From contig CAYPDX010000058.1 of the NCBI GenBank assembly GCA_964409695.1, forward strand, positions 1-6,503: a DNA stretch of 6,503 nt. The letters are read 5' to 3'. Within the stretch, counting starts at the first letter, position 1, and the number at the start of each line of letters is the position of its first letter. The notes under the pieces were generated by a model. The model had not been told where the DNA came from. It did no database searches and was given only the letters and a program-made list of their open reading frames with translations. The translations under genes were made by a program, and so were the position numbers. The DNA comes from JABDAD01 sp964409695. Lineage in GTDB: Bacteria > Pseudomonadota > Alphaproteobacteria > Rickettsiales > Rickettsiaceae. Positions 1-4,492 of this stretch are shown piece by piece.

Positions 1-233
1 TTTAATTTTAGAATAACAAATAATTATGCCTAATTCAACCTAAATTACTATAGAACAAATAATTGTTTGATTTGTTACAAAAAAAAAGCGTAGATCCCGC
101 ATCCAATGTAGGATAACGAGATTTTTTGACTTACTAACAAAATATAATCAGCATTTTTGTCTGGTAATATAACAAAAAATACTCTAGCTTGCGCTCTGTC
201 TAATAGTTTTTATAAATAATTATCTTACTATAG
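1..233. other. Non-coding AT-rich region downstream of the 425-aa gene
   Basis: No convincing coding frame or RNA gene is visible. The stretch contains an 11-bp direct repeat AACAAATAATT at 15-25 and 54-64, a 7-bp inverted repeat AACAAAT/ATTTGTT at 54-60 and 70-76, and the hairpin plus T run annotated separately. In such AT-rich sequence the short repeats may be chance. The region is the 3' flank of the minus-strand gene ending at 234. Confidence 0.6.
79..114 (-). terminator. Probable imperfect rho-independent terminator / decayed palindrome
   Basis: Reading the minus strand, ATCCTACAT (114-106) pairs with ATGCGGGAT (102-94) around a 3-nt loop, with one G-T wobble and one A-C mismatch. Six bases later comes an uninterrupted run of nine T (87-79). 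A hairpin followed by a T tract downstream of the minus-strand gene ending at 234 suggests transcription termination. The mismatch, the 6-nt gap before the T run and the distance of about 120 bp from the stop codon lower confidence. The GC-rich arm shares TCCCGCATCC with the hairpin at 3370-3389, so it may be a decayed copy of a dispersed element reused as a terminator. Confidence 0.5.
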
Positions 234-1511
234 TTATTCTGAATCCAATGATGAGCCAAAATTACCAGTTAAAGAAACATCTTCAGGAGCTTCAACGGAA
301 GGACCGCAAGATGTTGTTGAATTAATTCCACCAAATTTTTTGATAATATCAAGTGGATTTACATCAACATCTTTAGAAAGAGACTTCCATTCATCATACA
401 CTTTATTAAGACGAGTAACTAAATAACTCTCACAATCCATATCTCTATGATTTTCAGCGGAATCAACAGCAACTACTTCCTTATTAACATCAGGGTGTTT
501 TTTAAAAGTTGAAGCAGAAACCACAGGCGCTGATGCCGCATCTGTACTCGTTGAATCATCATTAGACCCTTCAACACTTGAACTTGGAGCCGTCCCTGCT
601 ACAGAGCTTGGTACAAAAGCGCTTGAACAACCTGAAAATGATGATGACTCTGTAACTGCTAAAAACGCTACATCTTCTTCTGAAGAAGTAAGCTCATTTG
701 AAGAAATGCCCTCTGGTTCAGAAACAACATATGTACTAGTTGCTTCCAGCACTTCTTTAACAACTGCAATAAATGATTCTTCTTCTTGTCTCATTATGTC
801 TTTAAGTTCTTTTAAAACTGCTTCTGCTACTACTACCGTTTTAGAAGCTTCACATCTTTTTTTCAACGCTACATTATCTAAATCAGCCTCAGAAGCAGCT
901 TTCATTTTTTTATAATATATAAAATCGTCTGTGTCTACTTCTATAATTGACGAACTAGCTATAATAAACGCAAGTTTCTTTATCGAGTTGTTTTCTATAT
1001 CACCAGAATAAAAAACTCTCTCTTCATCATAATCTCGCTCAATAGCTTTTTGGAAAATAATCTCATTGAACCTCTCTTCAATTTTATCATGCAATACTGA
1101 AGAATCTACGTTATGTAGATTGAAGCCACCGCCATATATAACACTATCATTAACATCTTGTAATAAATTACCGTATATCTCATGAGCTTTGCTAACTTGA
1201 GTTGATGTTAAATTCAAAACTTCAGAAGCAAGTGCTCGCTCTATAGCTGGTAGCACAGACACTTCAACACTTGAACTTGGAGCCAAGATCCCAATTAGGC
1301 TTGAATCATATGAAGGTATTGCAGATACTGGAGCTGGCGAAGCTATTACTTCTTTAGTAGCCAAGTCGGAGAGTGATCCACCAGAAGAAAATACTACTCT
1401 TGATAAATCTGATGGTACTGATTCAACTGGAACATCTTCCACACTAACCGGCGCATCTACAGAACTAACCGAAGAATCTCCTGAACCAAATAAACTACTA
1501 CTCTTAGACAT
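234..1511 (-). CDS. Acidic Ser/Val-rich protein of unknown function (425 aa)
   Basis: I do not recognise this protein. Residues 1-85 are low complexity, rich in Ser, Val, Pro and acidic residues. Residues about 86-262 look folded, mostly helical and charged, with likely helices around 137-160 and 197-258. Residues 263-335 are again Ser/Thr/Ala low complexity, and 336-395 form a second helical, charged block before a Ser-rich acidic tail. There is no signal peptide or membrane segment. The motif APSSSVE occurs twice (77-83 and 308-314), encoded by an exact 23-bp DNA repeat. The ATG start is supported by AGGT 6 nt upstream and by a near-consensus promoter. It lies 82 bp downstream of nadD on the same strand but has its own promoter. 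The composition would suit a lineage-specific secreted or host-interacting protein; that is inference only, since no secretion signal is evident. Confidence 0.8.
   Translation of the reverse strand: MSKSSSLFGSGDSSVSSVDAPVSVEDVPVESVPSDLSRVVFSSGGSLSDLATKEVIASPAPVSAIPSYDSSLIGILAPSSSVEVSVLPAIERALASEVLNLTSTQVSKAHEIYGNLLQDVNDSVIYGGGFNLHNVDSSVLHDKIEERFNEIIFQKAIERDYDEERVFYSGDIENNSIKKLAFIIASSSIIEVDTDDFIYYKKMKAASEADLDNVALKKRCEASKTVVVAEAVLKELKDIMRQEEESFIAVVKEVLEATSTYVVSEPEGISSNELTSSEEDVAFLAVTESSSFSGCSSAFVPSSVAGTAPSSSVEGSNDDSTSTDAASAPVVSASTFKKHPDVNKEVVAVDSAENHRDMDCESYLVTRLNKVYDEWKSLSKDVDVNPLDIIKKFGGINSTTSCGPSVEAPEDVSLTGNFGSSLDSE
569..591 (-). repeat. 23-bp exact direct repeat, copy B
   Basis: Identical to positions 1262-1284. 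Both copies are read in the same codon phase of the 425-residue protein gene and encode APSSSVE plus the first base of the next codon. This copy falls at residues 308-314. Confidence 0.9.
1262..1284 (-). repeat. 23-bp exact direct repeat, copy A
   Basis: Partner of the copy at 569-591, about 690 bp away inside the same gene, at residues 77-83. Exact identity down to serine codon choice indicates a recent copying event or gene conversion rather than convergent composition. Confidence 0.9.
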
Positions 1512-1557
1512 ACATTTACCTATATTTTTGTAATTAAGTTACTTATTTATAATGATA

Positions 1558-1586
1558 ATTATATAGTAAATATTTTTATAAGTCAA
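1558..1586 (-). promoter_or_regulatory. Sigma-70-type promoter of the 425-aa protein gene
   Basis: On the minus strand TTGACT (1586-1581) is followed by a 17-bp spacer and a perfect TATAAT (1563-1558). The predicted transcript starts near 1551, giving an untranslated leader of about 40 nt to the ATG at 1511. The match is close to consensus, with one mismatch in the -35 box and ideal spacing, so strong housekeeping expression is likely. Confidence 0.8.
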
Positions 1587-1593
1587 TTATTTA

Positions 1594-2205
1594 TTAGTTT
1601 TTGTTAAGATGTAAATTAGAATTCTTGCATTTCACTAAACTTCTTATTTGCGTAGACGAAATATCAAACCCATCAATTTCTACAAAAGAAACAATTCCAG
1701 AAGAAGCATATTTTTTCATAATTGCTGAATCTTTTACTAATTCACTATATTTTGGGCGAGAAAAAATAATAATTTTTGCCATCTTTATAATTTCATCAAA
1801 CCCCTCCCACTCGTGAATATGGGTAACTATATCCGCCCCAATCAAAAAGTATAACTCAATCTCTGGTAGATTTTTAGTTAGGTAAGAAAATAAATCGACA
1901 GTTAATATTATATTTAACTCATTCTCTATAGTTAGAATTTTTATATATTTACTTGATTTAGTTAATTCTGATGATTTTTCTACCCTTTCATTAAAACTAT
2001 ACATATGAGAAGGTTTTAGTGGATTTTGTACAGCAACACTCCACCAGACCTCATTTAAATTTAATTTTTCAATAGCATTTACACTAATATGTATATGGCC
2101 TTCATGTGGAGGATCGAAAGAACCACCTAAAATTCCTATTTTTAACTTTTGCTTTTCATATGATTTTAGGTTATTCAAAGAGATTATATTATCAGTAGAA
2201 ATCAT
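1594..2205 (-). CDS. nadD: Nicotinate-nucleotide adenylyltransferase (NadD)
   Basis: Cytoplasmic enzyme that transfers AMP from ATP to nicotinate mononucleotide, giving deamido-NAD, the step before NAD synthetase. The 203 residues carry the family hallmarks in order: the nucleotidyltransferase motif GGSFDPPHEGH at 27-37 with its paired histidines, the 'NPLKP' segment at 61-65 typical of alphaproteobacterial NadD, FLIGAD at 120-125 followed by W133, FSRPKY at 148-153, and the C-terminal ISSTQIR at 182-188. Length is normal for the family. The ATG is preceded by about 20 residues before the first beta strand, as is common in alphaproteobacterial members. There is no Shine-Dalgarno, and the next possible start would be a TTG at residue 10. 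The start codon overlaps that of the divergent bolA gene, so its promoter must lie inside bolA. Confidence 0.93.
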   Translation of the reverse strand: MISTDNIISLNNLKSYEKQKLKIGILGGSFDPPHEGHIHISVNAIEKLNLNEVWWSVAVQNPLKPSHMYSFNERVEKSSELTKSSKYIKILTIENELNIILTVDLFSYLTKNLPEIELYFLIGADIVTHIHEWEGFDEIIKMAKIIIFSRPKYSELVKDSAIMKKYASSGIVSFVEIDGFDISSTQIRSLVKCKNSNLHLNKN

Positions 2206-2206
2206 G
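2203..2206. other. Overlapping divergent start codons (CATG)
   Basis: The minus-strand ATG of nadD occupies 2205-2203 and the plus-strand ATG of bolA occupies 2204-2206. Each gene's leader, ribosome-binding region and promoter must therefore lie in the other gene's coding sequence. No clear Shine-Dalgarno or consensus promoter was seen on either side. Confidence 0.8.
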
Positions 2207-2440
2207 GCTATATCAAGACTCGAATTAAAATCAATTTTGCTATTAAAATTTCCAAATGCAGAAATAGATTTGCAAGATACAGCAGGTGATCAAGATCATT
2301 ATAGCCTGGTTATCAAAGATAAATCATTTGAGAATCTTAGCATAATTGCTCAGCATAAACTAGTAAAAGAAGCACTAAAGGATCTGCTTCTCACCAATAG
2401 ACTTCATGCGATTTCAATCAAAACTATTCCAAATTTTTAA
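2204..2440 (+). CDS. bolA: BolA/IbaG-family protein
   Basis: A small cytoplasmic protein of 78 residues. BolA-family proteins form complexes with monothiol glutaredoxins, bind [2Fe-2S] clusters and take part in iron-sulphur trafficking or regulation. Family features are visible: an N-terminal helix and 'FPNAEI' at 16-21, GDQDHY at 28-33, the central helix region with QHKLVKEAL at 50-58, and LHAISIKT at 67-74, which contains the conserved C-terminal histidine. The length fits the short IbaG/YrbA type more than classical BolA of about 105 residues. No Shine-Dalgarno precedes the ATG, whose first two bases are shared with the nadD start codon on the other strand. No glutaredoxin gene adjoins it in this window. 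A perfect palindrome lies 49 bp downstream. Confidence 0.9.
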   Translation: MAISRLELKSILLLKFPNAEIDLQDTAGDQDHYSLVIKDKSFENLSIIAQHKLVKEALKDLLLTNRLHAISIKTIPNF

Positions 2441-2489
2441 ATGATCCAGAAGATTTTAACCACAGTATCGCACAAGCTTATTCTTGTTA

Positions 2490-2524
2490 CACTACAGGAC
2501 AAAAAATGTTTTTGTCCTGTAGTG
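2490..2524. repeat. Perfect 16-bp-stem palindrome between convergent genes
   Basis: CACTACAGGACAAAAA (2490-2505) and its exact reverse complement (2509-2524) flank a 3-nt loop ATG. It lies between bolA (+, ending 2440) and the 171-residue protein gene (-, ending 2555). A transcript from either strand would form a strong hairpin, so it may act as a bidirectional transcription end or an RNA-stabilising structure. It is not a textbook rho-independent terminator: the A/T run is inside the loop-proximal stem and no T tract follows on either strand. It could also be a copy of a dispersed palindromic element. Confidence 0.85.
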
Positions 2525-2554
2525 CGCTCATTAATAAGTTGCTCTGTAAGATGT

Positions 2555-3070
2555 TTATTCAAAAACAGCCTCGCTTTCTGCTTGTGACACATCCGGTCCC
2601 GATCCCAATACTATAGTATCTGTTGTAGCTTCTACTACATTCTCTGTAACTACGCTAATTACTGAAGATAAAGTTTCTTCGACAGTGGCAGACGGAAGAG
2701 CATTTTCTACCGGAACAGCAGATAGATCAGCTTCCCCAGGAACCACCGCAAGAGTGTGATCTGGAGTCTGTATATTAATTTGCTCTATTTGCGCAGAGCC
2801 TTCTCTAAGAACAGGAACAACAGGAGTAGCTGGCGCTACTGGAGCTTGCACAGTTGGTGGTTCTGAATAATCAATATTAACAATAGAAAATACGATAGTC
2901 GGTACTATAGGACCAGCTTTTGTGTTATCATCATCAGTATGTATAGGTGGCGATACAATTGTTGTACCTACATCCAAGCCATCCGTAGAAGAGGTTGATA
3001 AATCAACACTCTTAATGGGCTTAGCTACGTTATCTTTACTCATACAGGATTTAAATATAGATCTCCACAT
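2555..3070 (-). CDS. Acidic Pro/Val/Thr-rich protein of unknown function (171 aa)
   Basis: I do not recognise this protein. The first 20 residues are basic (R3, K7, K12, K17, K20); the rest is acidic and low complexity, with a Pro/Ala/Val segment at 71-88 and Val/Thr/Ser/Glu-rich sequence to the end. No signal peptide, membrane helix or catalytic motif is visible, and much of it is probably disordered. The ATG at 3070 is chosen because GAGG lies 5 nt upstream and a good promoter stands further up; a second Met at residue 10 (MSKDN) lacks suitable spacing. Its composition resembles the 425-residue protein of this window, but no alignable domain is shared. A secreted or surface role is possible and unproven. 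Confidence 0.75.
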   Translation of the reverse strand: MWRSIFKSCMSKDNVAKPIKSVDLSTSSTDGLDVGTTIVSPPIHTDDDNTKAGPIVPTIVFSIVNIDYSEPPTVQAPVAPATPVVPVLREGSAQIEQINIQTPDHTLAVVPGEADLSAVPVENALPSATVEETLSSVISVVTENVVEATTDTIVLGSGPDVSQAESEAVFE

Positions 3071-3092
3071 ATATGCCTCATAGTTTATTTAT

Positions 3093-3117
3093 TAATTAAT
3101 TAACGACTAATTAATTA
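3093..3117. promoter_or_regulatory. AT-rich inverted repeat at the transcription start (possible operator)
   Basis: The self-complementary decamer TAATTAATTA occurs at 3093-3102 and 3108-3117, separated by 5 bp. It spans the predicted start site and touches the -10 box of the 171-residue protein gene. Its position would suit a repressor site, but such sequence is easily produced by base composition alone. Confidence 0.3.
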
Positions 3118-3142
3118 TATGTTTACTATAATACAACTACAA
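3114..3142 (-). promoter_or_regulatory. Sigma-70-type promoter of the 171-aa protein gene
   Basis: On the minus strand TTGTAG (3142-3137), a 17-bp spacer and a perfect TATAAT (3119-3114). The transcript would start near 3107, leaving a leader of about 37 nt that ends with the GAGG ribosome-binding site 5 nt before the ATG. Confidence 0.72.
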
Positions 3143-3242
3143 AGCTAGCGCAAAACAAAACCAAAATTGGATTTACCTATTAATTTTAATTATAACTATT
3201 CCCGCAGCATATTTAACACATTATAATTTCTTAATATAAATA

Positions 3243-3395
3243 TTAATTTGAAACTATTGACGAGCGAAATAAGGCAAGTTGAATTTGTTTTTTACGCTTT
3301 TCAAATTGGAAGTAGAGCGGATATTTAGCGGCAAAAAGAGAAGTCACTTTCTGCAGATCACTAAAATGGGTCCCGCACGGATGCGGGACTACCAT
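3243..3395 (-). other. Possible short ORF or coding remnant of a dispersed element
   Basis: A frame of 50 codons from an ATG at 3395 to a stop at 3243 reads through the hairpin at 3370-3389. It encodes a basic C-terminal part (EKRKKQIQLALFRSSIVSN) unlike the neighbouring low-complexity proteins. The G+C of this stretch is visibly higher than that of the flanking spacers. No ribosome-binding site precedes the ATG, and the same frame also continues upstream antiphase through the HU gene. It may be a small gene, the remnant of a longer one, or part of an interspersed repeat; I cannot decide from the sequence. Confidence 0.25.
3370..3389 (-). terminator. GC-rich hairpin 3' of the HU gene
   Basis: GTCCCGCA and TGCGGGAC form a perfect 8-bp stem around a 4-nt loop, 16 bp past the HU stop codon at 3406. 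On the minus strand it is followed by CCC and then ATTTT, so the T tract is short and displaced. Termination of HU transcription is plausible. The hairpin shares TCCCGCATCC with the structure at 94-114, which suggests a mobile or dispersed palindrome rather than a dedicated terminator. Confidence 0.55.
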
Positions 3396-3405
3396 GCATA
3401 GAATA

Positions 3406-3678
3406 TTAGTTACAAGCATCTTTAAGTTTTTTGCCTGCTTTAAATACTGGTTGCTTATATGCAGGTATGTGCATTTTTGCTCCAGTTTTAGGATTACGTC
3501 CTTCTCTTGCATTTCTTTGTTGAACTGAGAATGATCCAAATCCAACAAGATTTACTCCTGTTGATTTAGCCATAGCTTCTATGAAGCTTTCTACGACCAT
3601 ATTCAGCGCTCTTTCTGCATCAGCTTTTGAACAATTATGCTCACCAGCCATGAAACCTACAAATTCTGCCTTATTCAT
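3406..3678 (-). CDS. hup: HU family DNA-binding protein
   Basis: Nucleoid-associated protein that binds and bends DNA non-specifically as a dimer. The 90-residue length is standard. It shows the helical N-terminal dimerisation part (1-42), then GFGSFSVQQRNAREGRNPKT at 46-65, which contains the HU/IHF signature and the start of the DNA-binding arm. IPAYKQPVFKAGKKLKDA at 71-88 includes the proline that intercalates in DNA. HU is favoured over IHF by the intact consensus and lack of extensions. The ATG has AGGG about 7 nt upstream. It is divergent from umuD across a 282-bp spacer. The Cys at 16 and 89 are unremarkable. Confidence 0.95.
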   Translation of the reverse strand: MNKAEFVGFMAGEHNCSKADAERALNMVVESFIEAMAKSTGVNLVGFGSFSVQQRNAREGRNPKTGAKMHIPAYKQPVFKAGKKLKDACN

Positions 3679-3719
3679 AATTTTACCCTATATTAATGAA
3701 AATAAACAAATTAAGTCTT

Positions 3720-3725
3720 ATTATA
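3720..3725 (-). promoter_or_regulatory. hup: Candidate -10 box for the HU gene
   Basis: A perfect TATAAT on the minus strand, 41 bp upstream of the HU ATG. No good -35 box is found at 16-18 bp, so the promoter may depend on an AT-rich upstream element or this may be a chance match. Confidence 0.4.
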
Positions 3726-3902
3726 TTGACTATAAAACCAAAATTTTATAATAAGTACAAACCTGACTTCTGAGGTAGATTATAAACAAACCATCCATCT
3801 AGTGCAATAAGGGACTTTTAGTTAAAAAGCTATTTGGGTACTATTTATTAGCGCATTGCGCCAATATTGTAACAAAATACCATAAAATATACAAAAAATC
3901 AC

Positions 3903-3930
3903 TTGAAATCTCTGTTGATTAGCGTACAAT
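3903..3930 (+). promoter_or_regulatory. Sigma-70-type promoter of the umuDC operon
   Basis: TTGAAA (3903-3908), a 16-bp spacer and TACAAT (3925-3930). The transcript would begin near 3937, giving a leader of about 24 nt to the GTG at 3961. The leader is A-rich and contains no Shine-Dalgarno. The -10 box is embedded in a dyad, so access of RNA polymerase is probably regulated. Confidence 0.7.
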
Positions 3931-3936
3931 AATCAA
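3915..3936. promoter_or_regulatory. Candidate operator dyad over the umuD -10 box
   Basis: TTGATTA (3915-3921) and TAATCAA (3930-3936) are exact inverted repeats separated by 8 bp, with GTAC at the exact centre, so 18 of 22 positions are symmetric. The dyad covers the end of the spacer, the whole -10 box and the region up to the start site, the classical place for a repressor. It matches none of the LexA box types I know. A factor specific to this lineage, or UmuD itself, could bind it. Confidence 0.55.
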
Positions 3937-3960
3937 ATTAAAACAAAATAAATTATTAAT

Positions 3961-4479
3961 GTGAGTACTAGAGGCGGAAAGAGATCTGGCGCAGGACGAC
4001 CAAAAGGTGGAGGAAAATATTCCTGCTCTACTAAACCCATACGAGTTCCCATCGAAATGGTAGAAAAAATTGATAGTTATATAAGATCTGGTCTGTATGA
4101 ACTACCTCTATATTCGAACTTAGTATCAGCTGGCTTCCCGTCTCCCGCTGATGATCACTCAGAAGGAAAATTGGATTTAAACAACTATCTAATACAAAGA
4201 CCAGCCTCTACTTTTTTTGTAAGAGTAAGCGGAGACTCAATGATAGGTGTTGGAATCCACCCGGGGGATATATTAGTCGTAGATAAAAGTATGGAAGTAA
4301 AACACAATAAGATAATAATAGCAGCCATAAATTCAGAACTCACCGTAAAACGCTTATATAGAAAAGATGGCAATTTAAGACTAGTTGCAGAAAACCCAAA
4401 TTATCCTCCAATGATTTTAAATAATGAATCAGACCTAATTGTGTGGGGAGTAGTCACTAGCGTAATACATAAATTTTAA
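3961..4479 (+). CDS. umuD: UmuD-like autoproteolytic subunit of DNA polymerase V
   Basis: S24/LexA-family protein whose RecA-stimulated self-cleavage yields UmuD', the partner of UmuC in translesion synthesis. Cleavage site Ala57-Gly58, catalytic Ser93 (SGDSM) and Lys130 (TVKRL) are intact, and their spacing (35 and 37 residues) equals that of E. coli UmuD (Gly25, Ser60, Lys97). At 172 residues it is about 33 longer than the E. coli protein. The extra N-terminus has a basic Gly/Arg motif, GGKRSGAGRPKG (5-16), with an AT-hook-like GRPKG. It is followed by TKPIRVPIEMVEKIDSYI (24-41), which resembles a ribbon-helix-helix unit. The GTG start is supported by this conserved N-terminus (known in non-enteric UmuD) and by the promoter; there is no Shine-Dalgarno. 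First gene of a four-gene operon. Confidence 0.93.
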   Translation: MSTRGGKRSGAGRPKGGGKYSCSTKPIRVPIEMVEKIDSYIRSGLYELPLYSNLVSAGFPSPADDHSEGKLDLNNYLIQRPASTFFVRVSGDSMIGVGIHPGDILVVDKSMEVKHNKIIIAAINSELTVKRLYRKDGNLRLVAENPNYPPMILNNESDLIVWGVVTSVIHKF

Positions 4480-4492
4480 AAATATTGAAACA

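Larger units (their letters stand above)
3679..3960. other. Divergent regulatory spacer between HU and umuD
   Basis: No gene is supported here. It holds the candidate HU -10 box, the umuD promoter and its dyad. A second plus-strand promoter-like pair, TTGACT at 3726-3731 and TATAAT at 3747-3752, has a short 15-bp spacer; if used it would give a leader of about 200 nt to umuD or a small RNA. A short GCGC-ATT-GCGC inverted repeat lies near 3851-3861. No E. coli-type (CTG-N10-CAG) or alphaproteobacterial (GTTC-N7-GTTC) LexA box was seen. Confidence 0.55.

Noticed and set aside
124..146. Plus-strand promoter in the left spacer (TTGACT ... TATAAT)
   Set aside because: The spacer between the boxes is only about 11 bp and no plus-strand gene follows.
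706..915. Plus-strand frame of 69 codons
   Set aside because: It lies entirely opposite the 425-residue gene; its Ser/Thr-rich translation mirrors the serine-rich sense frame and there is no ribosome-binding site.
1601..1816. Plus-strand frame of 71 codons
   Set aside because: Antisense to well-conserved nadD; no family resemblance.
3396..3548. Upstream extension of the 3243-3395 frame through the HU gene
   Set aside because: This part is an out-of-phase shadow of HU, which is certain by its family signature.
3760..3960. LexA/SOS box upstream of umuD
   Set aside because: Looked for CTG-N10-CAG and GTTC-N7-GTTC; only unsupported half-matches were found.
4185..4373. Minus-strand frame of 62 codons
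   Set aside because: Antisense to the catalytic part of umuD.
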